From Daldinia sp. FL1419 (taxonomy: Eukaryota; Ascomycota; Sordariomycetes; Xylariales; Hypoxylaceae): 64,000 nt of DNA. Below, piece after piece: positions 1 to 12,274 of the stretch. Location of the stretch: the NCBI GenBank assembly GCA_025201765.1, contig MU623473.1, positions 32,178-96,177 of the forward strand, read 5' to 3'. The notes beneath the pieces are model-generated. The model was given only the letters and a program-made list of their open reading frames with translations. It made no database searches and was not told the origin of the DNA. Numbering within the stretch: position 1 is the stretch's first letter; every line of letters begins with the position of its first letter. Made by a program: the position numbers and the translations under genes.

Positions 1-1283
1 TTATTACGTTACTATATTTTGCTCCTTTTGTCGATATATGGGATTCGAAATTCGAGCTTGGGCGTTTGGAAAGGGGGAAATCAAAATGGAATTCGCATGT
101 ATCGACAGCATTGGCATCAGCATTTGAGCATCGGCAGTTTATATTTTTCGCCTATTGTATCGCATATCTATACCTATGTATAGCATGTATTTGGAGGAAG
201 AGAAAAGAGAACACCGCACTGGATCGTGTGGTTGGTATGGGAAAGAAAGGAAGATGGTTCTTTTTTGTTTGATTAACTAGGTATCTATGATTATTGTATA
301 TTGTTAATGCGGACGGCATAGTTATATATATTACGTTAGGTATCTGTATCTAGGTATATTCTATATCTAGTTCCCTATTATTATGTGATTTGACGTCGTA
401 GATAGTAAAATCCCGTTGCCGTCAAGCTTCACGTAGTTCCCTCGGAATTTTATCAATTAGCAGAGAGTTTGATCCTTCTAGTAGGCGAAATCAGTTATTT
501 TGCTATCGAAGTTTCGTCGAATTCATACAAGATTTGCACATACCGCACGGTGAAGGATGATCAACGTAAATACATAAGGCTGAGTCTGTGGAGAAAAGCT
601 TCTCGAAGGATGGAGGGTCTCTATGGGTTCGGGCACCAAAACTTGAATTGGTACTTCGAAGTACGGGGTCGAAGGTGATCGTCTCATCTGATCGACGCCC
701 GTCGTATCGGCTACAGTAAACCCCTCCGTCCCTCTAAGCCCCCTTCCACAACCTGGATTACCAATATTTCCCCGTTTACCAATCCTGATGGCCTACCAAG
801 TATTTACCACTCGGCTTTCACGCCCATAAGCGGTATTGTAAGTAGAAGAATCTTCGATGACTACCCAAATCCAATTATAGTAGAAGCAGCCGCTGAGGCG
901 ATGGGCTTAACCGTTAGATGGTGTAAGTGTGCGTAAATATTGACGCTTCAGAAAGGCGTAATAATGCTTTATTTTTATACAAATTTCACGTACTACTACG
1001 ACTAATCTTCCCCCAATAAACATCACTCGGCGGCGGACCCTGCACCCTAGTTTTAAACTAGACTCCGAATGGCGATCGTGATGGTGGAATCGCTCTGGAC
1101 CCGGCCTTCAGTGACGTCACAAGCACGTATTAGTGAGACCATACACTCATATACAAGCTAGACGCTCAGAAATACAAAAAAGTCTATTGGACGGAGTTTC
1201 GAGTTTGATTTTTTCGGAACAGCCTCCAGAAATTTGTGTTAGAATTTACAACGCGTAGCTTAGGTCTACGACAATATTCGACG
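1..1283. other. Left-edge intergenic and caleosin upstream region
   Basis: No supported gene. The open stretches here start at TTG/GTG or are short and resemble nothing I recognise. The last few hundred bases are the 5' region of the caleosin gene. An in-frame extension reaches back to about 1236, but it begins with GTG and so is treated as leader. Confidence 0.5.
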
Positions 1284-2284
1284 ATGCCTGTCGAAGTTAA
1301 AACTATCGAAGAAATTAACAATATGAACGGCGGTCTGGAGCCGCCAGTCGTGTCCTCGATCCCGAGCGTGAAAGTGACGGTCCAGAGGAAACCGTTTCTC
1401 CAACCGGAAGACGACCAGAGGTTACCACATGCCGGTACGTATTTTCTCGTTTCTGCGGTATGAAATACTATCCGGCTAACATATCTGCACAGGCACCGCC
1501 CGAGCCAACATAGCAGCTACATATGAAAAGCCCTATGGTACGATGGAAGACGGCTGGGCGAGACGACACCAAAACAAAACCGTGCTCCAGCAGCATTGCG
1601 AATTCTTCGATTTCGTAAGTCGAGCCTTTCCCCTTGCTTCGCCACCTAATAAAACTATATCGGCATGCTAACCCTAATCCCAGGACCACGACGGCGTGAT
1701 CTGGCCCCAAGACACATTCCGGGGCTTCCACCGGATCGGCTTCGGGATCATCCTCTCGCTGGTCGCGGTATTCATAATCCACGCCAACTTCTCGTATCCG
1801 ACGGTGTCGGGGTGGCTGCCGGACCCGTTCTTCCGGGTGTACATCGAGAACGTGCACAAGGACAAGCACGGCAGCGACACGGGGTCGTTCGACACCGAAG
1901 GCCGGTTCATTCCGCAGCGGTTCGAGGATGTGTTCGCCAAGTACGCCAAGGGCCGCGATTATTTAACTATTTGGGATGTTGCGGATTTGTTGAAAGGCCA
2001 GCGGTGTATTATGGACCCGGTGGGATGGTTTGGGGCGTTTTTTGAATGTAAGTGGATTTGCTTGCTTGCTTGTTTTTTATTTTTATTTTTATTTTTTTTA
2101 TTTTTTATCATCCTTGTTGTATAGGGTAATGGGGATTGCGTGGCTAACGCTTGAGGTGATAGGGCTCGCAACGTACTTGATGCTCTGGCCGGCGGACGGC
2201 AAGATGAGGAAAGACGACATTAGGGGGATCTACGATGGGAGTATATTCTATACCATCGCGAACCGGCGAGCGTCTAAGCGATAA
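1284..2284 (+). CDS. Caleosin / peroxygenase family protein, 4 exons
   Basis: Caleosins are Ca2+-binding, heme-containing proteins of lipid droplets and ER that can act as peroxygenases on fatty-acid hydroperoxides. Deduced exons are 1284-1434, 1493-1614, 1684-2047 and 2163-2284, giving 252 residues. Residues about 90-101 form a canonical EF-hand loop (DFDHDGVIWPQD). A hydrophobic segment with a proline-knot-like region follows (about 110-141). Conserved His at about 107 and 149 are candidates for heme ligands, next to the family signature HKDKHGSD...DTEGRF. The C-terminus has the family block YDGSIFY. All three introns carry a CTAAC-like branch site. The last acceptor is placed at 2162 because the nearer AG at 2124 would bring a stop codon into frame. 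With 2162 the junction reads FFEW-LATYL, as in family members. The gene converges on the transporter downstream. Confidence 0.93.
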
Positions 2285-2578
2285 GCATGTCTACCACATC
2301 ACTTGAACAAGGCTATCAAAAAACCATGTAAGGTATGGCAAAGATTTTAGTTAGGGGATACAAGCAAATCACGTCTTTCGGAGACAGCACGCCACAAAGC
2401 ATTTGATGTCATAGGATATTAGAGGAACGTTTTCATTACACACATTATTGGGCCTAAATATAGCAAACCATATAGTTCAGTCAAAGACATTGGTATTTTA
2501 TAGCTTTCCGACCCCCAATCCTCCTATCGTGAACATTATCCAAGACCCCCAAACATACCTACCTAATCATGTACAAGT
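2285..2578. other. Convergent 3' intergenic space
   Basis: About 290 bases lie between the stop codons of the caleosin (+) and transporter (-) genes. It should contain both 3' UTRs and polyadenylation sites. No other feature was seen. Confidence 0.5.
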
Positions 2579-3805
2579 CTAAACAGTATCGTTATCCGCC
2601 GGAACCATACCCTGCCTCCTTGCCTCGTTTAGCGCCTTTAGCTTCGCAGTTCCGAAACCTGCCACCCCATCCTCTTGATTGTCGCCGAGCCACGGCTTCT
2701 TAGACTCGCCGAGGATGCTTCCGGCGAGGAAGTACACGATGAGACCGATGATAATACAAACAAAGGCAATTGGATACATAAAGTGGATCGCGTAACCAAA
2801 GACGTGAATACCGATAATAGTACCCCAGAAGTTGGCCGTTAGGAGCGATATGTTGTAGAAGGCTGCCGACGCGATGCGCAAAAGGAATGGCACTACCGAG
2901 TAGAAGAATGCGAGTACCAACGTGTAGCCTACCATATACCCAGCAGCAGAGTTGCTCCACGTGGCCTGCTGGAAACTCTCGCGGTCGAAGATGGCCGCTT
3001 GCACGCCGTTGATAAGCATGCCGAAGAGACCCATGAAAGATAGCACCTCGTACATGGGCCGCTTGCTGACATACCACTCTTCAAAAACATTGGTAAGACC
3101 GTAGCATGTAGCACCAAGCAGGGCAAACAAATCACCCTTCAGCATGTTCTCTCCGTCACCTCCGTTAGTGCCTTGAATATGGTCACTAGCAAGCAAAATC
3201 CCCATACCACCACAGCAAATTAGTATACCTAGGATCTGGAAGATCTTGTACCTCACGCGTAATAAGAGGAACGAAACGACAACCACACATACGATGGCCC
3301 AAAAGTTGATCAGCTGTGCGGACAAGATATTCGTATAGCGGTAGGCCAGCACGGTGAAGTAATTGCCCTGAACGTCGAGGAAGCTAAGGATAAAGTATTT
3401 CCAACCGTCTCGCAGTAATATCTTGCCGTACTTCTTAGGGCCATAAGTGTAGAGGGTATATGAGAGGTAGATCAGCGATAGTAGGATGTAGGTGAAGACG
3501 GTCTGGAATGCCGGAATGGAAACGCCGCCATTAGCTAGGAAGGTCGAAAAGGTGTTGGTAGCTGTGATACACAGGGAGAGCGTCTGGCCGAGCAAAAGGA
3601 CGATCCAAAAATCGGTGGTGGTAAAATAAGAGTACCAGTGAAACTTCCTAGCTTCTATCTGCTGTAACCCGTGGCTGACAGCTTCGTTGGTAGCACGATC
3701 GGTACCGGTGACACCGTAATGGCTCTCGTTGGTGCTACTACCGCCTGTCACTTCGACCGTGGTGGTAGGGCCCTGGAATTGGCCCGTCTTATTATAGTCG
3801 CTCAT
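2579..3805 (-). CDS. SLC35F-type (DUF914) solute carrier, single exon
   Basis: Predicted multi-pass membrane transporter of the drug/metabolite transporter superfamily, SLC35F branch, 408 residues from the ATG at 3805. A roughly 60-residue hydrophilic N-terminus is followed by about ten hydrophobic segments. Family-like features include WIVLLLGQTLSLCITATNTF in the first helix, LDVQGNYFTVLAYRYT, the SAQLINFWAI segment and a second repeat with GLTNVFEEWYV. The C-terminus is a short hydrophilic tail. The frame stays open upstream to another ATG at 3916, so a protein 37 residues longer is possible. I prefer MSDYNK at 3805 because fungal relatives start that way. The substrate is not deducible; human SLC35F members have been tied to thiamine or queuosine-related uptake, but that does not transfer here. 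Confidence 0.9.
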   Translation of the reverse strand: MSDYNKTGQFQGPTTTVEVTGGSSTNESHYGVTGTDRATNEAVSHGLQQIEARKFHWYSYFTTTDFWIVLLLGQTLSLCITATNTFSTFLANGGVSIPAFQTVFTYILLSLIYLSYTLYTYGPKKYGKILLRDGWKYFILSFLDVQGNYFTVLAYRYTNILSAQLINFWAIVCVVVVSFLLLRVRYKIFQILGILICCGGMGILLASDHIQGTNGGDGENMLKGDLFALLGATCYGLTNVFEEWYVSKRPMYEVLSFMGLFGMLINGVQAAIFDRESFQQATWSNSAAGYMVGYTLVLAFFYSVVPFLLRIASAAFYNISLLTANFWGTIIGIHVFGYAIHFMYPIAFVCIIIGLIVYFLAGSILGESKKPWLGDNQEDGVAGFGTAKLKALNEARRQGMVPADNDTV

Positions 3806-6800
3806 TTCGAATTGCTGGATCGGACTATATCCTTGGTTCTGATGGCCTATTTGAAAGATATCTCGGAGCGTTCGTAAGGTAGTAGATGAAATAGATGAGA
3901 TGTCCACGATTCTCATACAAAAGCGACAAGCGAGATGGGGTATCTTGAATAAATGCAAATGCGCCTAATAGATTAAAAATTGGAGGTGAAATACGGGATA
4001 TACTCGTTTAAAGTCTTTCTGCCGTCCCCTTTACTGCAAGCGCAAAGACTTCAAGTCGCCTGCAAATAATGTTACCGCAACGAGAGAGCACACATAGGAC
4101 TGACTATGTGCGCAGGCGGGGTTCGAGATGGACGAGCAAACAGGGCATAAGATGAACAAAGTTCATAGGACGTATAAGTCTTAACTTATAGCCTGTCTAT
4201 TTGCAAGACGCGAAGATTGAGAAGCCCGAGGCGAAATCGTTGCTAAAAAAAAAAAAGAAGGAAAAGAAAAAAAAATTAGTCTTATCTACCTAGGTTGATG
4301 GGTATAAGTCAGTTTAGTCGGTGGGCATAGCGGGCTGGACAAGATCTGGAAATCTACCTCCGTGTATGGTGGGGTGTTTAGCGATGCTTGGTGGCTCTTA
4401 GCGATGTTCGTGGGGTATCACAGGCTTTACCGCAGGCGTGCCGGGCTTGCCAAACGTGCTTGGCTTCGTAAAATCTTATGAATTCGGCCCTTCTATTGGT
4501 CACTACGTCCCAGCATCGTCCCAAGCCCCGGTTCCTTTCAGCTAACTAACAAGGCTAGCCCAGGGCTGGACCCCGTGGTTATCGCCGGTCTCCACCCGAT
4601 AGCACATGTTTTTCAGGCCTGGCCAGCGGGAGCTCCCATTGGATTTGCACCTAACGACTACCTTCTACAATGTACACTTGAGTTGCTAAACTTTTATTAG
4701 CGTGGGATTCAGCGCCTCAGCTTTCTTTTTTTCATTCGTAAATTCCTTTCCATGTTTGTTTGTACGTAGGTAGTTGGCGTAATTACGTCGTTTGATATTA
4801 TTCCTGTTATATCACATATCACAAGTCAGTCACACGAATCTAGTCGGATCATGGGTATCAATATATTGTACGTATTTCGACTTCATCCCTTACCTTAGGA
4901 AGGCAAGCATACGCACAATTCTACAAAATGGGTGCTAGAGAGTATTCAAGTCTCAGAGACCAAGTATTTAAATGATGTAACTCTTCTCGATAGATTAAGA
5001 CTCCCAAGTGTGTTGATAACGCAAAATATCGTCAGTCAGCTATCGATATTTGGACATTAGAGTCTTAAGTAATGTAGGTTAAACTGATAACATAGACCTC
5101 TAGTTAAATATTTCCCACGAGACGCTACATGTGGAGCTGGAAACAAGGATAGGCTTAAGTACTCGCATTAGCTGGTGTGGCACTCGTGGGGAATAGGATA
5201 TCTGTCGACCAGTTTGGCCGTATTCCACTGCTAAGCGCCCCTCGCATCTTACAAGTCCTGATAACGTCTTCAAATTGTAACGTGGATAATGAAATCATAT
5301 GATGACCGAGCTTGAACTTGATCTTCGCTGAGTGGCCCGAGGATATCGGAATTTAATATCCGGCCGCCCCCCTTAGGGGTTAATCGTGAGAGCTCTGGAG
5401 GTTCGTCAGATATTTATAGACTAGATATATGAGGAATTTCACTAATGTGAGCTTTCTTCAGTATGCGATAGAAACCGGGGACTCTATGTTGTTTTTTTAA
5501 CTTGACTCATACCATGAAAAGGAATCAATTGGCAATAGTTCTTTAGGTAGCTATAGCAAACTATTCAACTATATACCCCTATATGGTGTCTTATAAATGA
5601 TACGGAAAGCCGCAATCTTAAGCGAGATGGTAATATTTGATGGTAATATTTATGTCGATTTCCTATGGAATATTTCGGAAAGCTCAATTTAGTACGATAG
5701 GTAGAAATCACATATACTGTCATAAGGTGGTCCAAGAAGTATGGAAAACAACTTCGCCGTCCCGCAAAGGACTCTTATTTAACCACGAAATCTACGTGAA
5801 TATACAATACTGAATGCGTCTCAACCTTTGTCTAACCGTCTCACATATGAGTCTAAAGCATATCAGGAATCAACGGCACATAGGACAGCAACAGGGCGGT
5901 ATCAGCTCAAGCCATTACAAGACTCCATTTCGTAAATATAACTAGTAGAGTTATAGTCATGAATGCCGTTACCCTGGTAACTAATGGCCGGCCTTATAAG
6001 ATACAAAAGTCTTCGCTGAATATGAATCCATCCTATTTGTTGAGCCCCGATAGTTGGGTGGCCCTTGGTGGCTCTGGCCGAAGTTCATCTTTCAACACGA
6101 GGATATGTCTAGAAAGAAGAATATATTGTGGTCTTCTTCGGTCTTGCCTTAAATTCGTGACTGAGTGGCCCTGGACTTGTGTACTTAGAAGATATTATCA
6201 AAAAGACATTATTCTCCATAGGAAAACTAGGTACTCAAGAGTACAGGTATAATTATAATATCCTAGGATCTTGGCTCATAGAGCAGTCTACTAGTGGTAT
6301 AGCTCGGAGGGTGTATGGGCGTGTTCTATTTAGAAGTAAACTATAAGTAATCATTCAAGGCGAGCGAGTTTAATAAAGCGCTGAGACAAAGTGCTCCCTA
6401 CAGTTCAAGTTAGGTACTTCGCCTTTCAAAGAGGCTTAATAATTCGCACCATTAAGTACCTACTCATCTTCGGCGGCTGATATTATTATTCAACCCCATA
6501 GCTTGAAACTCGGTCCCTTGGATTCGTTTCAAAGCTCGGCTCCTGAGTGGTAAAAGTCGCAAGTAATCTTAGTCAACTCGTCCAAGTTGAATTACATACT
6601 ATGGTGATTTACTAGATAATTTCCCGTTCCTAATACCGTTCAATCACATAAAAGGGCAACACATAGTTATACGTAGATCATACGAGGATGTATCATATAA
6701 GAAAAGGCGATAACTTAGACATCGTACACTTATGGAATATGTTCAAGACTTCTTACTCCTATTAGCTCAACGAAAATGCCTTCGCCCGATAACGTAGTTT

Positions 6801-9800
6801 ATCGACGAATAGCAAGACGTTTAAATACAAACCTCGGGCGGACATCGGGGACCACGCCGGATCAGCTGGAACAGAGAAGGAGGTCAGCAAGTCGCCCATC
6901 GATTGGGTTGATTCGACCGCGGGTTGTCGGATCCACCAGCGCAAAAGCTCGCAGAATCTTGGCGGCTGCCATTTTTCATCTGTTCGTTGGGTGTAATTCA
7001 AAGCACGTGCCTAATGCTTTGCCAATGACATCCTGAAATACCATCCTGATCTTGATGTGCTGGTGACATAGGCTCCTCGCCCGACCTATTAGGTCGGGGA
7101 GACATCTGCGATAAGTCCCCTAGATCGGAGCGTTTCATGGCTCATAATGACTCTACTTGCCGGAGCGGATCTCCCCAGACGCTCGCGAAGCCGGCGCCTT
7201 GGTTCCAGCGAGGGCAAGGGTATAATAGGACTATATGTGTGACGTGCCGTTCCAAGGCCTGTCATGTCGCCTCCGGGTACTAGTTCTGAATTCGTGTCTT
7301 CGAACTTTACCATTCTAGTCAACGCCCGGATAGTATATGAGTACATTGATTGATTAATGGGGTAGATTTACGCATTTTGCCTCGGCCCATCTGCCGAGTC
7401 TCGACGCCCTCAAGCGAAGATCGTAGATGTCATTGCTAAGCGAGGGGGAGCTATGATTCGCATACGGACCCTTACGAGCTGCAAACGCGGGGAAGCCTTA
7501 TTTGCTGGATGAGTTGACCGAAGGAGAAAAGAGAAAATATCTTAAGAGATCAGGCAGTGGGGGTCATTACCGGATAGAGGCTGATCAAGGGTTGGGAGGC
7601 GAGCTTATACTTAGACACTTATATTCGTACACAGAATATAATTAATACTCACTTACAGGTTCGAATAGGAAAGCCCTAGTCGAATTCTAAGATGGGACAC
7701 GACCCATTGTCAAATACCTAGTGAACATTTTCTTCAATCACATGATTGATTTCGAGCTTTGCTTAGCTTATACCCAGTTTCTTTGCTCAGTACTTAATAT
7801 GTTAGATTTACGCATGTGCCGTACTCGTGCCACAAGCCTCTGTATACTATGTAGATTAGTTAGACTTACTCTTGAGTCTATGTCGTTGTGTGTTCAAGTA
7901 ATGGGAATGTAGTCGTAGAGCCCGAGAGAAAATATAATTAAACTTGGCTTCATTTAATGGCTTTATACGGCTGTAAGGATATCGAGATCTCCCCAGCGTA
8001 GCAAAGTGTGATGGCAATCGGGAGATTGGAGATGAGATTTAGCGAGTAGTCATAAACTGACGGTTACCAAGTTGCTCCAAGGTATTTACATATTAACATA
8101 CCGTCTCGAGACCGGGTTTATCGCTATACCTAGGTAGGTACTTATGGAAATCTCCTAGTCTACCCGGCTACGTAGTACCTAGCTACTCACTCGCTAGTCG
8201 TCGAGCGTACTGCAAGGCTATTCTCTTGTTTACATGGTGTACTCGGCCAAATTTGAATCTCGGTAGAATGACGACCTATCAAGGAAGATTAAAAATGCCC
8301 GAGCTGCTGATATGTGAACTCCTTTAAACTACCTAAGGTTAGGCGTAACCCTACGCGTTAATTTAGCCTGACCCGTTAGTAGGCACCCCGCGGACCGAGT
8401 CCATGGGAAGGGAGTTCCTGGATCTACGAAAAAAGTCTGTATATATCAAGAACTCTAGGGAACAAAATAGTAATAGATGGTGGCAAAAATAATAATTCGA
8501 GTATGAGATTTTCCATTCGTAGTGGGATCGGAATCACTACCTCGACCTTCCCTCAAGTGGGTTGGTTGTTGGGATGAGAGCGGTATGGGGTCGCATACTA
8601 TGGAGGGGTCCAAGGAATTAGGAACGCCATTGAACCGAAAGGAGCAGACTACCAATTCGGGAAGCTCGTGGGGAAAACACAACGGTTTGGTCCTCTCGAT
8701 CGGCTCGCCGAAGGAACCCTCTTTTGTTGGCGGTCACCTCGACTCCTGAATCGTACTGTGTAAGAACCTTGTATTGTGATCAGGCCATTCATTAATTGAT
8801 GACAATGGGAGGGTCATTTCGACTGGTCAAATCGACGGCCCATCCCACAAATTGGTAGCTTCGGGTATTTAGGGCCATTGAACCAGTTCAAATTTTGGCA
8901 AGACCCCGAATTTAATCGTCGCTAAGAGCGCTAAGCAGAAAATAAGAAAATAAGAAAATTGCGAGACGATGAACCATAACCAAAAATCGTTGAAAGGGGT
9001 ATTACATATCTTGTCCACAAGACTTATTACAGCGTCTGTCGGTCTTGGGTAACCCGAGAACATCCGGTTCCTCACATTAGTAGGCCACAGCTATGGCGTG
9101 AAGGGTATGTTGATACGTATGAGGGATAAAACTGGGGGATGGAGGGGAAAATATCGTGGTTAAGTGTTGGGAGATTATGGATGGGAAGACCTGCTATGGT
9201 GATCTATTAGCCTAGGCTAACCAGACGCTCGGGTTCCCGGCTACGATGATTTGTTGCGCTATGCCATCCTGTTCGGTTCCTACATTGAGCAAATGCACCG
9301 TAGTCTTTGAAGGCGGCCGTACTGATGAACCATATCGTTGGGTGGCATCTTTTGGGCTTTACATCCACGTGAGCTTGGATAGAGAAGTGTTAGTGGATGG
9401 GGTTCCCTTGTTTCTACTATGTAGTATGCTTTAAAGTGCCAATTATGCGTAGAAATCCTTGTTTGCGAGCTGTGAGATGCCAAGCCTATGCAGACTGTTA
9501 GCTCCTTTGGGTCAGCGCTCGCGGCGCTTCCTACATGCTGCAGGATGGACGTTCGTTATATGCTGTGTGTTGTCTATACATAACATAAGTAGTGGTGTGA
9601 GGTAATAGCGGGCGAGGTGACGGCGATTTGTTATGAGCACCGGTTTGATAATCGGTATGTCGAAAACGACACTGGTGAAGGCTAAGCGGAGGACATCAGC
9701 ATCAACCCAAACGGGCTCCATTCTAGAAATATTCCCCGTAGGCTATGGAATAGACTAGATGGCGTCAGATAAGGCGATATGTACATTTGTGGTTCAACCG

Positions 9801-10572
9801 AAAAGAAAAAAAAAGTTTGTCGCTTACTACATATTTGACCAGGATCTTGATCTCGTCCATGAGGCTATAGGCAAGGGGTTGGTACGCTTCCATGTATGCA
9901 CGCGCAAGATTGGGCTCTCCGTAGGGCCAGATTCAAACTTGGGGAAATTTCTCTTACATCGGTAGTCCTTAACCGAATGGAACTTGGAATTCGATCGATT
10001 CCTCTCGTTATGCAGTCAGTTTCAGTAAATTACCACATAGTATGTAAAGGATTACCAAGGGTCTGGCAGACCTAATAGGGGCGGAACAGATGTTACATGA
10101 CGATGCTTACCACGTGCAACGGGAAACACACCGCACAAGAAGTGTGATATTTTTGTGGTGGATTTTCTTTTCTAGATGGAAATACGCTATTTGCTTACCT
10201 TAATAACAGAATCTTATAATTATTCCTCAAAACTTGTTTACACAAAGTGATAGTTAGTATTAATTATTGTAACGAGATGACGGGGATGTACAGATCTGTA
10301 TAAATCTCGGCGATAAACTAAGGACTTCTAGTTCCAAGAATTAGTCCGTGCATATTTTCCCTTTTTCTTCCATCTTAACTCGGTACTTATTTCAAATAAA
10401 TGCCACAAGATGTTATTGTTGGTAGTGACACGTTAATGCGTTATACTTACACGTATTCATATGCGTATTTTCACGTGTAACCCTTGGCCTTTTAGGTGTT
10501 CATGGGGCTCAGAGGAATCGATATGTACCTAGTGTAGACCTGCGTAGACGTGTAGGTGGTCAACGTGCAATG

Positions 10573-10633
<61 letters not shown>

Positions 10634-11401
10634 ATTGAGGCAATCAAGTCAAGTTGAGGCTCGTGCTATCTGAAAGCGCCTAACGAGTTGATGTGATTTG
10701 AAGCTTGAAACGTACCTGGAGCCTCAAGTTTCAACGGGGCCGCAGGGTTCGAGTTGCGGCCCGAGACAAGGCGGGAAGACTTTTATCATTAGAGAAAATT
10801 GACGAGATTTAAACTTGAAATGTAGGAAGAAAGAAAAAAAAAAGGAAAAAGAAAAAGTTATAAACATACTAAAGGATATCGTACATTACCTACCTAATGA
10901 GAGATATGTAATTGTAACCCAAGATACGATGTATAACTAATAAGTGTATATTGAAATTACCTTGTTACCCTAACCTATCTTCCCTCTCTCCATGCATACC
11001 ATGAGGAGAACAAGTGGATGCTATGAATACCTACCATGGATGAATACTACATACTACATAGGTAGTTAGGTACATATGGGCTTCCATACCATGGGTGTTG
11101 TTGTGGGGGTCATGATACCTAATCGTCAAACGGGACAGCACCTTTATAAGATGGACAGTTTGGACGGCAATAGACTCTGGTGTTGGTTTTAAGTAACCAT
11201 TGCCCAGAGGTTACATAACTATTTCCATTCCATTCTTTCTAGTTGCAAGAATTATAAACGTAGTTACTTGGGTAAAAAGGTAGATTCCGAATGTTGGGTA
11301 GTATTATGTGCCTTACCAACGGAAGTACTACCTACCTACGTGAGACGGTGGATTCTTCGAATCGACGTAAATAGCTGCAGGGTGACGATTGTAAAGTATG
11401 G
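3806..11401. other. Gene desert, 7.6 kb
   Basis: No gene that I can support. Purine-rich A tracts near 4240-4275 and promoter-like CT-rich DNA near 4500-4560 probably belong to the transporter's upstream region. There are short ATG-initiated frames of 60-90 codons (for example 6776-7036 +, 9512-9721 -, 9759-9965 +) with no recognisable domain. A frame beginning at 7137 (+) encodes a Cys-containing stretch (CVTCRSKAC) but stops at once. A 55-nt poly(A) run sits at 10577-10631. Copies of the TACCTAGGTA word occur near 8130 and 8180 and from about 10880 onward. Base composition looks ordinary rather than RIP-depleted. Confidence 0.5.
10577..10631. repeat. Poly(A) homopolymer, about 55 nt
   Basis: An uninterrupted run of about 55 A residues. 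It could be the tail of a retroposed transcript or non-LTR element, or simple homopolymer expansion. I found neither a convincing upstream coding remnant nor a target-site duplication around it. Confidence 0.9.
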
Positions 11402-11410
11402 AGTTTGGCA

Positions 11411-12265
11411 CAGTATCTTTAAAATACTAGGTAAAATCTCATAAAATACTAACCCATCCACTTTTCCACGTGAGATGGTGGCCCGACACACACACACCTA
11501 ATTTGTAAGGGGTTTAGTCTAACCCCCAACCAAAATAGAATATCGCCCGGTCGCATATTATATATTTAATATTTAAAATAATACGATAAATTCAATTAAT
11601 TCAATTATTTTACAAAAATTCAAATAGCCTCTCAGCCACTCCTTTTAGCCATGCATCTATTCAATTATTATAGTAATACGAATTCCAATCGTGTGTATTT
11701 GATTGGTTAGATTGATTAGATTGATTAGGCCACCAATTTTGGTGCTGCGAGGGCACCACAGGTGCTTGAAATTCAGGCTGGGGAGGGTGCTGTATGCCTT
11801 GGAATTGACCCTGAAATTGACTTTGCATGCCCTGTAACCCGTGTATACTAGGAAGGGTTATATTAGGCCTTGCTGCCGTGAGCGCTGGCGTTGATCGAGG
11901 CTGGAGAGGTCAAATCGGTAGGGTTTTGGGGGGCTTGAATAGGTGTACGAATTGGTAATATAGCCTCAAGAGGATTAGAGGGGGTTACTGGTCTAGACTG
12001 AACTGGAGACATGATACTAAAATGGGACTAGAATACTAGAATTTTGACGAATTACTATATTAGGTATTGACGATAGCTTCAATGGGCAGGTGGTATTTTA
12101 GGGTTACAATGCATTCAAAACGCGACCGGGCGATATTCTATTTTGGTTGGGGGTTAGACTAAACCCCTTACAAATTAGGTGTGTGTGTGTCGGGCCACCA
12201 TCTCACGTGGAAAAGTGGATGGGTTAGTATTTTATGAGATTTTACCTAGTATTTTAAAGATACTG
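11411..12265. mobile_element. Non-autonomous DNA transposon, 144-bp perfect TIRs, 9-bp TSD
   Basis: The outer ends (11411-11554 and 12122-12265) are perfect inverted copies by eye over 144 bp, starting CAGTATCTTT. They are flanked by the 9-bp direct repeat agtttggca at 11402-11410 and 12266-12274. A 9-bp duplication plus long TIRs is the pattern of Mutator-like elements (MULEs). The 855-bp length and lack of a transposase mean it must move in trans. The interior is AT-rich on the left. On the minus strand it carries a P/Q/N-rich reading frame (listed separately). Identical arms and an intact TSD point to a recent insertion that has not been mutated by RIP. Confidence 0.9.
11661..12012 (-). 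pseudogene. P/Q/N-rich reading frame inside the transposon, one frameshift
   Basis: From the ATG at 12012 the minus strand is open for 49 codons to a TAA at 11863. Continuing in the neighbouring frame gives about 67 more coding-like codons, rich in Gln, Asn and Pro, to a TGA at 11661. The second part includes QFQGQFQG and NQSNQSNQSN followed by YYYNN. A single base change in register near 11870-11900 would join the two parts. It may be the decayed or captured 5' part of a gene or of the parent element's own protein. I do not recognise a domain. Confidence 0.4.
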
Positions 12266-12274
12266 AGTTTGGCA

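Noticed and set aside
2030..2284. Separate small membrane protein at the 3' end of the caleosin gene
   Set aside because: It is the last caleosin exon read through the preceding T-rich intron; the conserved C-terminal caleosin block explains it.
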